NCBI RefSeq assembly: GCF_910591885.1
Contig: NC_063272.1
Span: forward strand, 15,636,364 to 15,700,363
Length of the DNA: 64,000 nucleotides
Source of the DNA: Bombus terrestris
Taxonomy: Eukaryota > Arthropoda > Insecta > Hymenoptera > Apidae
Reading direction: 5' to 3'
In this document: piece after piece, positions 24,114 to 36,595 of the stretch
Layout of the letters: every line of letters starts with the position of its first letter
How positions within the stretch are numbered: the stretch's first letter is position 1
The notes under the pieces: model-generated
The model's input: only the letters and a program-made list of their open reading frames with translations
Told to the model about the DNA's origin: nothing
Databases searched by the model: none
Translations under genes and position numbers: made by a program

Positions 24114-25535
24114 TCATATATATTTTTTGTTCAGTTGAGAACAAAATACTTTCACTGCCTGAGAAAGCAGCTTAATTTCAACTGCCTTTAGTTCATACTC
24201 TTCATTGTCAATGTATAATGTATAATTTTTATTGGTCTATAAATGAATCAGCATATAGAAATTAAATAATGTTTAAAATTTAGAATATTCAAACTATGAA
24301 ATTTTACCTTTCATGGAGTTAATTCAATTCTTTTTGTTTCCACTACTTGATTACATAATTATTTATTACTTTTTTCTTTTTCCCAACCTTCAGACAGAAA
24401 AGAAAAGTAATTGTCATCCTTTAGACCTGCATAGTAGAGGTAATTTTCCATGATCATGATTATATATATAATTTTATTCCATATGATATTTGTTTAATTA
24501 TCAATTTTCACTTTTAAAAATGGTGGTGATTATTAAACTTGTAACTTGTTTATACTAGAAGTTGCTACATGTAATTTACAAGTTGATATAGGTAGTTCAT
24601 GAAGAATGTCACATTTTTCATTTATTCTTTTGCTAAAACCAATACTACCTAAAAAATATGGTATCTTGTGTTTATTTCAGGATATTATATGTACCGAATA
24701 TAACAAAACATACCTCTAAAGGCATTATTTCTTGGTAGAAATACATGCGACCACATTGTATTTAAATTAGAAATTAAATTGTTATGACTATAACGAGAAC
24801 AACCTTCAGAAGAAAGTGCATATTTTAATATTGCATCATAATATTTGTTTAAATTCTCTTTATAACCATTAAATATATAAGTCACATATCTGTACAATAA
24901 ATACATGGTATTAGGTAATATAAATTTACATTGTATATATATTGTACAAATTTTGTATATATTGTACAAATATTGTACAAATTTCAAAATATTGAAGGAA
25001 AAGCATATACTTTCTTAAAAATCCTCAGTATCAATACTTATTAGTAGAAGCATTTGCATCTTTCCATACATCTCATTCAACTGCTCCCATAGCATAAATT
25101 GGTTTTACTGTTTCTTTGTGATTATTCTTTAATTATAAAACAATATGAGATTTTTGGTTACTGAAAAAGTTAAAAATTTGCTATGTATATAAAAGAAACA
25201 TACGTCAATAGGTTTAACTTCAATCATATCCATCATTCTTAATTTTTCATGTATAATTGCCATTGTTGCCTCTATCATTCGTTTTATATCAGATAGATCA
25301 TCATATTCATGATACAAGAATTTTGCAATTTTGTCAAAATATTGTCCCATTAATTGATTAGCAGTAAAAATATTACCACTTTTTAATGACATCAGTAGAA
25401 TGAATTTACCAATTATAAGACTAAAACTATATATTTTACTCGTATACTTCCTTGCTATAAGAAATTTCATATGTTACAGCTGCACATACCACCAGAGATT
25501 TTTCCAAATTATTTCGTATATAATATTTTGGCCAT
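24114..25535 (-). pseudogene. Decayed acylglycerol kinase (AGK / Mulk) locus
   Basis: AGK is a mitochondrial lipid kinase that phosphorylates mono- and diacylglycerol; in humans it is also a TIM22 subunit. The relic keeps gene order and introns. ATG is at 25535, then a frameshift, then RNNLEKSLVVCAAVTY (AGK N-terminus), then without room for the catalytic segment LSDIKRMIEATMAII with EVKPID. Next come KPIYAMGAVE and VWKDANASTNKY (25126 to about 24990) interrupted by three TGA codons, an exon at 24889-24714, and one ending near 24536. After that GLKDDNYFSFLSEGWEKEK (about 24440-24310) contains TAA and TGA. Last is a well-preserved terminal exon, 24236-24114, with YIDNEEYELKAVEIKLLSQ and VKVFC, matching the human AGK C-terminus. 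Several splice sites (donor at 24713, acceptors at 24890 and 24237) are still good. Missing GGDGT and multiple stops rule out a working kinase from this copy. A sequencing artefact cannot explain all lesions. Whether an intact copy exists elsewhere cannot be seen. Confidence 0.82.
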
Positions 25536-28500
25536 TTTTGCGTTGCTAATTGTTGCGTCCTATCGTGAATCGTACCCGACACAAATACTTCCCATACGTC
25601 ACAGATTATTCTCAATGTGTTAATATTGACCAGACCTGTCTTAGAAAACGCGAAAGACACTAGCAGATTGTTGAACACCGTGCTGATCCTTGTCACGTTC
25701 GATCCGTGCGAACAAATCAAGTCGAACCATAGGACGATCGATAAATCCATGTTAGTTGCTGGGTTTCGCGCGGATCTTGCGGCAACGGCGACATTTACTG
25801 CATATTCATATTAATATCTCTTTGTACATATCCTTTAATGACTTTTAAATATTATTAATTAATTGGACGTTGTCGAAGGAAGTGCTTGATCATGGCGAGC
25901 GTTGTGTCCAGCAGCATTTAAAATATCGATCAGAAGGTTCTTCGTAACTCGAGCGTAGAAGGAACAAACGAACGAAACAGGCAGGAAAACGATGTTATTT
26001 CCGTTCCCTTTTCTTTTTCATCCGAGCTTTTTATCGTAAGATCGATCATCTTTTGCGTTCTGTTTTACAAACTTTTCCCCGAAACGATCTTTCTGCTCGT
26101 GAATTTTCCTTTCCTCTGTTCGTTTTTCTTTTTGCATCTTTGGCGGTTCGAGGATACGCGGTTCATTCCAAAGAGCATTTACGCTTCACCGATTATTTCA
26201 ATTTTCGCGATTTTGTCGCTCTTTATGAATTTTTCAATTTGCGCTTCATTTCCCCCGCGAAATTCAAATTTAACAAATCGACGAATGAAATCGGCAAATT
26301 ACTAATGACGTTTGTCATATAACGTAACGTAATTCGATTAAAAAGGCATTCTTATTAAATTTGAAAATGAATTGAACTTCGTGGTTTGAGATGCAAGCGA
26401 GATGAGCGAAAAAGTTGTAAGAAATGAGCGAAATCGTTCGAATGAGAGTAATACGATGAACCACAGGCGATTATTAAGTTTTCACTAGTCTTGAATTGCC
26501 GAAGCTCGAGTTCTCCTTCTTTCTTTAATTTTAAACGAAACGATCCACCTTGTTGTAGAGTTTGTGTAATGCGCGCATGCAAGTATGTTTATGGAGAAAG
26601 AAAAAGAGAGAGAGAGAGAGAGCGAGAAAGAGTGTCGGAACATGTAGAAAAAGCCTTTAAACTATCTTCTTCCACTTACCCCTCGATGACTTCTTTTACT
26701 TTTTATTTAATGTCCCTTGCCCTCCCTCGTTCTCTTCTGTTGTTTTTAATTATCTATATTAACTGGAGAATGGAGCGACTGCGCGTCGCGGTCGGCAGTA
26801 CGAGCAACAAGGAAAACAGAGAATAAAAGATGCGACCTTTTGTATTCAATTTGTTTAATAAAAAAATCATGGATCATAATACAAGCGCGTTTTTGGTTTC
26901 ATGGATAGAAATTAAAGCTGTTTCCTCGTTTGTTTCTTTTCGTCTTCATTTTTTAATCCGAACACGCGTCGAAACGCCTTTAATCCTTCATTTAGTCCTC
27001 TGATCCGTTGTTCAGTTCCTCGTGGCGAATATAACCGAGGATAAAACGAGAACTAACCCTTAGAAGCTGTTGTTCAAGAAAATCACGTTAATACTATCGT
27101 GAATGAAATTTCACCCTTGGCTCGGCACATTTTTGGTTATTTTCATAAATGAAAAAGTCAAGCAAATGCAATTGACGGGCTCGCAGCAATGATTTTATTG
27201 AGATATGTATAATTTTTGTGCTGGGCTAGGTCGAATGCGTAGTGGAGATGTTTGTATGTGGATATCAGTGTGTGGAGATATGTGTGTGCGCGCCGACTGA
27301 GAAACAGACGAATGTAAACAGTTCGGTCGGTTAACAGTCTACGAAAGGTCGGGTATGGAAAAAAGTGCTAAGACGCGTGCAAGTGTGTATCAATGAATAT
27401 TCCAGAAATCGTTTATGAAATAAATATATGTCTACGTTAATAGTAACGCCCAGTGTAAATTTAGTGTCTCCATAACAATATTTCGGTCATTAAGATCCAC
27501 AATTCTCAACAGATTTAAATTGTATTTGTTGGAGGAGAGAGTAAACTATAGGTTTCATACTCGAGTGTCTCTCATATTTAGAAATACAAAGGTTTATAAC
27601 TAGGAATACTAGTCGGCTGTGAATTTATCGCGCGTTTGAAAAAATTAGTTTCTGTTGGTTTACTCAAATTAGTTTCAGTCAATCAGTTTCAGCGTTATCT
27701 TTATTGTATGCGATAAAAAAGTAGGCAATTTATCGTTTGCGATTATCAATATAAGACAAAACTCTGAGTAACGTTGAATATAACGTGCGATTAACATATT
27801 ACGAAGAAACAAAATTTGTGCACAAAGTGAAATTTCGCTCATGGTGGCCATTAAGGGTTAAAAATGGGACAAAACAAGTACAAAAGAAACGAATTTTATT
27901 TAGTGATTTTATTATTAACTAAATAAAATTATTATTTAGTGATAGAGAAATAAGCGAACAACCAAATTAAAAGAGAAGAAGAGCGAAGAGGAAAGGGGAA
28001 AATTAGAAGAGCAAAAGAAAGGAAGTTGGAGTAGAAAAGTGAGAAAAGTCTTTCGTCATCGAATGGCTCATCTAATATGGCTTTTTGTAGATAATAAGAG
28101 GCGCGTGAAACGCGCCAATCCTTCCGCGATTTTTCGCTTCTTTTCCTCTTTCGTCCGATCTCTGTGTATGGTATATATTTATTGACGAAAACGACCGTGA
28201 AAAATCGGGAGAAAGCATCGAATTTTTCTATGAACGCCACTGAGTTTCGGTTTAGAAGCTTATTTCGACGTGAACGAGAGGATGTTGAACCAAATTTCCA
28301 CGATGTACGGTCGAGACACACGCGCAACTAGCGAGGCGACGACCATTGTAATCGTTTCGATTCTTTGCTCTATAAGGTGAACTCTTTATTTGGCGACTGA
28401 TTGAAAATTGCTTAACAAAGTTTATTGTTTGTTTTATGTTTGGTACCATTTTAAAAATAAAATGTGGTTTCTCGATGTCCGGTTAAAAAGAGTTCTTGTT

Positions 28501-29690
28501 TATTTTATTGATATTTAGTAGTTTCTTGATATCAGGCTGAGACAACAATTTAATCAAGCCTTTATCAAACTTCTTATTTATATATTCAGGTATCATTTTG
28601 TATGTTTATTGCTGGAACAATGTGGATGTCCATTTTTATGGACACATATTTTTTTGAGGAAATCACTGAAGAAATTGAATCAGAATGGAAATTCGTTTCA
28701 TTTATTGGATATCATAATGGGTATTTTACTTTCAATATTTTATATATTTTTTCAGAAATACATCAATATTCGTTATCTAGATACATTGTTATTTTGCTAT
28801 CATTGATTCGTCGTTGTATAATTCATTTATCGTAGTTCTTAATTTCTTCGTCAAAGTGGAGAAGCAAAGAAAAAATGAGACCTTCGGGAAGTTGATTTTG
28901 GAGAGACTATTTGACTTCATATATTCATCATCGTACGTAGTTTCTAATTGAAAGTAAGAAAAAAGGTGAAGAAAAAACGGGGTACAAAATTACGATTTAT
29001 TATAGCTCTTTGAGTATCGTACTTCTTACGAAATATATCTAAGATTCAGAAACGAAGAAAGGAAGGTTGTGTATTTTTATTAGAAAGAGAAACGAATCAA
29101 GAAAAAATGGAACGGTGGCCAAATAAAGAGTTAGAAGATCGTATTTTTATAAGGTTTGTTACGAAATAGAACGATAAGCTGGAAATATCGAAGGTCAATG
29201 AGAGGATACCGTACATAAAAGGAGAATCCGTGGGAACGAAACTGGTGGTGATACTACTGCTACTATTTTGTACGATATGATGTTTTTGTATATCTGTCTA
29301 CCGTATGTATAGGAACGAGGTCTACCGATTATTAAAATAGATGGTTGTATCAAACACGTATTAAACGATTTGTAGCGTAATGGACACGAAACTCTGGCTG
29401 TATTTACGATGAGTTACACATAGATGTTGTTCCCATTAATGTACACCTGTAAAATCCCTACCGAACAATATACGAGCTGCTAAAGGATTGGTAAAGGCCA
29501 CTTTGTAATTCATTCACGTGCGACGTCTCTTTGATTAAATATTAAAATGATAAACATTAATTGGAATTATTAAATCTTCTTATTTTTATAAAATAGCAAT
29601 TTTCATTCGAAGTCTTCGAATCTTCTTTAAACATATCGTTGCTTCGATTTTCTGTATCTTTACTTTGCATCTATTAGACTTTACTTTCAA
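25536..29690. other. Start of gene desert; composition shift
   Basis: From about 25.55 kb the DNA becomes visibly richer in CpG than the gene cluster to the left. Open frames here, for example on both strands at 25.4-26.3 and 27.9-28.4 kb, have no family resemblance and overlap each other, as expected of GC-richer non-coding DNA. A (GA)n run lies at 26604-26622. I see no supported gene. Confidence 0.55.
26604..26622 (+). repeat. (GA)n microsatellite
   Basis: Simple GA dinucleotide run inside a purine-rich stretch. Confidence 0.9.
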
Positions 29691-29713
29691 TTATCAGATT
29701 TGTACCTTTTAGA

Positions 29714-29941
29714 TATCAGATTTTGTTCGTGGAAAAAGAGACTTTGGTGTCTTTAGTATCGAGCAATTGAAATTATGCAACTTCCTAACAAATGAAGCTA
29801 TTAGATCTTATTTATAGATATTATTTATATTAGTTTTAATTATCAGATTCTGTTCGTGAAAGAGGACACTTTGTATCTTTAGTATCGAACAATTGAAATT
29901 ATCCCAGCCTTCTAAGAAATGCAGCTAAATCTAATTTATAG
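29714..29941. repeat. Degenerate tandem duplication, unit about 128 bp
   Basis: The block beginning ATCAGATTTTGTTCGTGG at about 29716 recurs as ATCAGATTCTGTTCGTGA at about 29841. Both continue with a shared TCTTTAGTATCGA and AATTGAAATTAT. Confidence 0.8.
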
Positions 29942-31719
29942 CTGTACAAAACCTTTCTTTACATCCGATATATTTGTTGAAATTTATAGTCGAATCTTTG
30001 CCTATTTTTACCCGAATAATTTGCGAAATTAACGTCGATGGTATTATGTTACGTTATTCAAATCATTGTAGCTGGTTTGATTAGATTCTGCGATTGCAAA
30101 ATGCAAAATTGCAGGTTGTTTCCAGGATCGACACGTGGCATCGACGACCACCTGTTGCTTTAGGCAGGAACCAACTGACAGCAAAGGGTTAGCGAAGTCA
30201 GCTGTGCGTAAAATTGCGACTCGAATGCGTCGTCTTTGAAATGTTTCTTCCTTTGTAGAACATTGGTTCTACAACAGCAAGCATGTGAACGTTGCGAATC
30301 GATGCTTCACAGAGTTATATCGAATCCTTCAAGAAATTAACACGAAGATAATTTTAAAAGCGATCTTTAAAGAGATTTTCCCACAAACTTTGTAAAGTTC
30401 TAATCTTATTATCCTAATACGAAATTAAGTAACAAATTTGTTAGTGAAATTTTACTCGAAACGCAAAAATACGTTCAATTTTCTATATCAAAAGATCGAT
30501 TATAAAATTCTAGTCAACAAATAGTATTGTTGGGATTATCGTAATACGGAGATTACGATTGATACTATTTTATAAATTGTACAACTTTTTGTACATGTTT
30601 CTTCGCTTATGGAACCCGTGAAAGATCGATTACTTGATAAAACAGTAATAATTCCGGTCGATAAGATTATTATTTGTTTACTTTGTTTCGAGCCGACTAA
30701 GTTTTATGCGAAATCTACTTGGTGTTCGCTACAATGTTATTAAAACTGCAGCTGTCGACCTGTGACATTTTACAAGAAGTATGCTACATAATTGAGCTGT
30801 TCTAAAGTTATAGCTTTAATCAACTCGATAAATTACAGAGCAGACAATAATGGCGATATTACAAACGTTATTGCATTTATAATTTGCTCTGCGATTTAAG
30901 ATTAATATAAATAATTACGTTCTTAAGATAACTACAATCATAGAAATAAGTTTCTGTTATTTGTCATTTTGTTCAAAGTTATTTGTTTTATTATTTTTCT
31001 AGAAGTCGAACAGTAATTATCCAACTGAGTAACGAAATTGAAAAATTTATAAAACTAAAGTTGATTAGTTTTTCCCCCAAGAGGTTTAGCCGTAATTAAA
31101 GTGATGTAATACGTATAACTATGTTTTTATCTCAAAAAGAGCGGACATCAATTTTGCTAGACTCGTGCGTGACTTTAACAATCGTAAAAAGAAGACTACG
31201 AAATCTGTCAGTGGTTGTTTGGAGTTGCCAGCTAAGAACTGACATTTTAAAAACTAAGCAATTACTTGAATCGTTTTTTATTAAAAATTCCTAATATTGG
31301 AGACTTTATCTTCGCTTTAAATAATATTCGTTAAATCGGCGTTCTTAGATAATCGTCAAGTTTCGTCCGGTTTATTGAAATTCAAGCATTCACAGTTTAC
31401 TATTCCAGACGTATATATTTTCATAAACGTAACTGTAAAAACCGGCCTCTAAGTCAAGCTTTCAACATCGTGATGTTCTTTAACCGTTTTAGCAGCGCGC
31501 AGATAATTAATGATTTCCATTTTCAGAATCGGTTCAGACGCGCAATTTCCAGACGAAACAGTATCATGGAAATAGAGCGTGGCTCTAGTACATATAGTAT
31601 TATTTAAAAAAGATGTATCTTCGTTCAATCTCCGTTATATCTCCGCTTGTTTCTCAGTGACTTTCAAATTAACCGGCAATTAAATTTATTAACGCATCAT
31701 CTCGATTATGTAATACCTG
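29942..31719. other. Non-coding desert segment
   Basis: No coding exon, RNA gene or mobile element is recognised apart from the E-box cluster. Base composition is mixed, with AT-rich tracts and CpG-rich islets. Confidence 0.5.
30132..30204. promoter_or_regulatory. E-box cluster (candidate enhancer)
   Basis: Four E-boxes fall within 73 bp: CACGTG 30132-30137, CACCTG 30149-30154, CAACTG 30172-30177 and CAGCTG 30199-30204. They lie in a GC-richer islet. A bHLH-responsive element is an inference from motif density only. Confidence 0.35.
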
Positions 31720-31828
31720 TTGCGAAAAATGTAATACTTAATATAAAGACGTAACAGGTGATGGACGTTTAAAATTGCGAGAAACGTAATACTTAATAAA
31801 GACGTAACAGTTGATGGATGTTTGAAAT
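31720..31828. repeat. Two-copy tandem duplication, unit about 55 bp
   Basis: The block TTGCGAAAAATGTAATACTT (31720) is repeated as TTGCGAGAAACGTAATACTT (about 31775). Both copies continue through AAAGACGTAACAG and GATGGA.GTTT. Confidence 0.85.
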
Positions 31829-34330
31829 TCCATTGGAAGAAATAATTTTAATAGCGTGTATGCGTGATCTTACGATACCATTCAGAAAGAAATATTTTTC
31901 ATATCGTTTGCTATTATTTGCGATATCTTACTAACAACAAGTATCTTTTTTTAAACGTAACACTTTCCTTTTTACTCTCGATGTTAACACTGCACCAATT
32001 ACAGATAAGTGTGGTACCGATAATTTGAAATAAACATGAGGGTTAAAAAATATGTGGGCGATATTTGTAGGGGCGCCTCCAGACTTCAAGCTAGGCAAAG
32101 GAACATCACGCACGAAAATGTAGATTACAGTTTATTTTTCAAGTTACGAAGTATCTGACGCGTTATGCTATACACGAAATATTATTATAAATCTTATTAT
32201 AAATCCTCTTAAGAGAGGAAGAGTATTCCCGATACACGGGCATGATCGCTAGGATTTCCGTTCAAAAATTCATGAAAAAAAAAAAAAAGTGGAAATATGG
32301 AACGAGGTCGATTGCAATTTCTTGATCGCGTGACACGAGGTCAATTTTTTTGTTCGCGTTATTCGAGAGTAATTGGAATTTTTTTGATCGCGATATATTG
32401 GACGGTAGCTGCAATCCTCTGATCGGATTATACAAAGACGACTACGTCTTTTTGATCGTCGCGTACGGGTACGTACTGTACTTAATCTGATCTATAATCG
32501 GGATCCTGATGCTGATTCCCGGAGAACAGAGAGATCTATCGCATTCACCTACGTCTCCCCTCCCCGCGTGCTTTTTGCACTACACTCTACCTCCTACCAT
32601 CGTTTCGCCATTTCCCTCTCTCCGGCGAGTTGATGCACGATGCAGGGGAGAAAGACACGCCGCCTTCTGACCGGCTCGTAGTTGCTCGAAAACCTCTCTT
32701 ACCTGCGCCGTGCGCTCGGTTTTATCCTTCGACACGTTTCCGATCGGTCTCGTTGTCGCGTGCCCTGTCCGTATCTACCGCGCGAACCCTGACCTTCCGC
32801 CATTTTGGTCGCGCCGCCGCTTCCGGCTCGTCGCTAAACCCTCGGCCGCCGTTCTTACCGATCGAGCGATATCGCGGCCCCCAATCGATCGAACTTCGCC
32901 GGGAAACATGTTCGAAAACGCGCGGTCTGCGCGCTTCTACGTCGATCCTCGTTCGCGCCAGTAACGCGATGTTTTGATCTATTCCCGATCCTCCTTTCGG
33001 AGGATATCGCGATAATCCACGACACTCGTCGATAGCAAACAGATCGAAAAATCAAATTGCAATCGTTGGAGGATCGTTGCTGAAAATTTGTACTCTGGCA
33101 AAAGTCTGGATAAAATTGCAAAGATCGAAAGACTCTCGTTGTGCGTGTATGTGTGATTGTTGTTAACAGAAGTCGAGAAGTGTGTTTCTGGGGGGTTGTT
33201 TGGTGTTTAGGAGGGTGGTTGATACTGCGACGAAGTGAGTAGAGACATGAATCGTGCTTGCAGAGTGGAATAGGATTTCTAAGGGATTCTTCTTCGTAAG
33301 AGAAGAGAACTATCGGTTGCGAAGACTCGGCGATTGTTCGAAAATTCCGCACAACTTTCCTACGCGTGTAAAATTGTTGAATAAAACAATTTGCGGAATA
33401 AATAACAGGAAGGAACGGTACAAGAATCTTAGAAAGTTTCTTACTTTCAACAAAGCTAACAAAGTACTTTTAAAAGAGTCTTTCTATATTATCTGCAAAC
33501 ATTAAAAAATCTTCACGGTCAATCGTTAAGTTATCAGAGAAGAACAGATACAGTCGAAGAACCAATAGGAAGCAAATCCAATTACGATACCTTTGTACAA
33601 TTAAGAAACAATTGCGCTTAATGCAACGAGACAAATGTTCCATCGATCATAATACGTCTTTGCCTCCAATCAAGGAGTACCAAGCACTTTCTAGGAAGAC
33701 CCAGTAGCCGATTCAACGCCGCAGAGTCCAACTTGGACATCTAGAAGTTGGATGGCCAAGTTTGGACGCCTCGACGAATCCGTTTCCAGTTGAAGCAGCC
33801 TCGAAAGCGTAATTCCAACGACTATTGACTAGTCTATCGTTTCACGACGGCAGTATCGTCACGAATCTCGTGCACAAAGACCTAACCGCGAGAAAATCGA
33901 TCGGAAATTCAAATAGCTGATCATTGTTCGACGAGATCTGGCTCTAAATAAATTGCAAGCTTTCGATCGGGTATCTGTTCGTTAAGACTCGTGCAACGAA
34001 GGGAGTCGTCGAAAGGACTGATCAACAGGTTGCTGATCTAGATAGAGCTACACCACGGGATTGTTGGTTAACTTCCTCTCAAGAGGAAGTCCAAGGAACT
34101 CGAGATCGAGAGTTCTATCTTCTGGCACGAGAGTTCCTCGTCTCTTGCTGTCCGATCGAGAAGAAAACGAGGCCTAGTACCACAGAGGGATTAGATTGGC
34201 AAGTTGCCGGGTGATAATCCGAGTATTGCGGGTTCTAAGGATGGAAATTTGGCGGAGACGAAGTTTGGACGAACACGTGCAGTGAAAGGTTAACTCGTTC
34301 GTCGTGAAGTTTCACAGTGCACCGTAGGAA
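31829..34330. other. Non-coding DNA with a GC-rich islet at about 32.5-33.0 kb
   Basis: The 32520-33010 interval is strongly GC- and CpG-rich, with overlapping open frames on both strands but no protein-family signal. It resembles a promoter or enhancer islet. A near-perfect palindrome, ACTTCCTCT-CA-AGAGGAAGT, lies at 34071-34090. No supported exon. Confidence 0.45.
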
Positions 34331-34333
34331 GGA

Positions 34334-34600
34334 ATTTTAGCGTGATTGATCGGTAATTATTTCTTTTGTCGTAGCGAGGACGAATAAAGTGTCTTAAACT
34401 GGAGATTAGGAGATTTTAGCACGAACGATCGATAACTCTTTTCTCCGCGAGAATCTAAGTGTTTTGTACTATTGAAAAATTAAAGAAATGTTCTGAATGA
34501 AAAATAGCTTCGGATTAGGCGATAACTTTTTTTTCCTTTGAGGACGAGCAAAGTGTCTTGGTCTTGGGATTAGGAAATCGAGATCGAGAAACGTTCTAAA
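34334..34600. repeat. Degenerate tandem repeat, spacing about 80-95 bp
   Basis: Elements of the form TTTTAGC-N6-GATCGATAACT recur at about 34335, 34413 and (weaker) 34510. They alternate with GAGGACGA..AAAGTGTCTT at about 34377 and 34540. Confidence 0.6.
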
Positions 34601-35980
34601 TGAAAAGTAAATTAATCGATAATAGTTCGATGATTCATAAGGTGATTTTTCTTCGTTTTTCCTTTTTTTTTATCGTAGAGATACGACGATCATTAGAGTA
34701 GAAAAGAAAGAATTAGGTTAGCGAGGGAATTGAGATAACCAGGCGAGAAAACCGGTTTGAAAAGTGTCGTATCGAGGATCGTAGCGTAAAATCGTGGAAT
34801 AAATCACCGGCTTAGTTTGTTCAAAGCCTATTCAGACGCAACCTGATAATAAGCCGTATTGACATTTCGAAGATAACGAATAATATATCGTTGACACGAT
34901 AAAGAGGAGTCGATTTGTAGAAAAATATAACAACAACGGATTCGATTTAAAGTTCCGGGATTGAATGAAATCTTCATGAACCGATAGAGAATCGCCGTCT
35001 CGATGTAATATTGATTGTTTTTTTAAATCAGAAATCCTTATTTCAGTGATCGTGCTTCTATGAAACGTTCCTTTTCTTCGGATCATTTTATTCAATGGAC
35101 ATCGTACAGCACGAGGCGAAGCTTTTCACAATGGAAATAAGATTCCAATCGCAACATTGTTAGTAGAAACATATTTCTTCCATTAATCAAAGATCGAATC
35201 AAAAGAGGAGTTCGTTGATCAAAAGTGTAATAAAATCGAGTGAAATATCGTATCGGGAAGTTAAACCGCGATCGCGAAACTTCCACTTCAATCGAGTCTA
35301 ACGAACTCGAACAACTTCTGGAATTAAGGGCTGCAACATCGTTGAAGATTAAACTCAAAGGCCACGAATTTATTGTTCCCAAGGAATACCACGAGCTTTC
35401 TCGTAAAATAAGAAACTCGAGATTATTGAAGATAATAAAGGAAGGAATTTTAAGACTTCGTAAAAGTATACTCCGTTGTAATCAGGATTAAATACAGCTT
35501 ATACATACTTTCTACCCGCGTAGAATTATTGCAATCAATTATAAATTTTTCTAATTTGATAACTCACTTTTCCCAGCGAAGCATTCTCGTTAATTTGTAT
35601 AATATTCTCGTTGTTTGTGCAAACAAATTTTTCGAAATAGAATTTCCAAATTTTCAGAAGTTATTTATTTAATTATTACTTTTCGAAGCAAAAGAGTTTC
35701 TGTAATTAAAAGTAACTAATAATTAAAATTAAAATTTCACTGAAAGCCAGTGTGCGTACAGGTCATTGATTTCAGCGTAAGACAATTATACTAAATTACG
35801 ATGCAAGGGTAGCTTGCAAAGATTAGAAATTTTTCATGTTCGTGGTAGAAGAAAGAAAAAAGAAAGTAGAAGGTGAAGAAAGATCAAAGATTTAATAGAT
35901 CGACGAAAGAGAGACAGAAAAGTGTAAAAGTTCAGAGAACTTTGTTAACGCTACAACGGTGAATTACGAAAGCTTCCTAG
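34601..35980. other. Non-coding desert segment
   Basis: AT-rich to mixed composition. Short open frames near 35240-35490 have charged, low-complexity content and no recognisable family. No supported gene. Confidence 0.45.
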
Positions 35981-36595
35981 TACTTTGCAAAAGCTGGGTA
36001 AGCAAGTTGAGGAGGTTTACGGAACTTCACGAAAGGTACAGAAGCGTGCTAACGATTCTCAGAGAATTTCACAAAAGCTATAGAGATAAGTTAAGGAAGC
36101 TTACTGTAATCTGTAAAAGATTAAGGGAGCGAGCAAGAAAAGTATGCAGTATTTTGTCGTAAAATGTTTCAAAGGTTACGGAAGTAAATCATAGTACTCT
36201 ACAAAAGCTCCAAAAGTAAATTAAGAAAGTCTCAAAACATACGAAAATCTATAAAAGTGTATTAGAAACTGCTAGAGAATTACGTTTAAGTCGAAGAAGA
36301 AGCAAATCGAGGAAGCCTACGCTATTCTGAGAAAGCAACAAGAAAATCAAATTAAAGAGATCACTTTGCAAAAGCTATAGAAAATTCTTATAGAATAGCA
36401 TCATCTAAGAAATGTTCGCGAAAGTTTGCAAAATCTATTGCTAGGAGTGAACAATAGAAGCAAGATTAAAAACCTTCGCACGATTCTACAAAATCTAAAA
36501 AAGTGAACTATAAGAGTTCACGAACGTCCGCGTGCACAATTATACAAACTTTACGAAACCAACGAACGAAAGCTTACAGCGTTCTACAGAACCTC
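35981..36595. repeat. Decayed minisatellite with CAAAAGCT / GGAAGCTTAC blocks
   Basis: Blocks of the type CAAAAGCT followed by AAGTTAAGGAAGCTTAC recur at about 35986, 36070, 36202 and 36368, with many more diverged partial copies in between. Spacings suggest a basic unit of about 40-45 bp and its multiples. The basic 67-aa open frame at 35959-36162 is a by-product of this repeat. Confidence 0.65.

Noticed and set aside
25436..25750. 104-codon open frame on the minus strand (MDLSIVLWF...)
   Set aside because: Only its last third (RNNLEKSLVVCAAVTY) resembles a protein, the AGK N-terminus, and the AGK start codon lies at 25535. The upstream part is non-coding or 5' flank.
32630..33352. Open frames of 84-165 codons on both strands
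   Set aside because: Typical shadows in a GC-rich islet, with no homology recognised and mutual overlap.
35959..36162. 67-codon basic open frame
   Set aside because: Generated by the degenerate CAAAAGCT minisatellite rather than by a gene.
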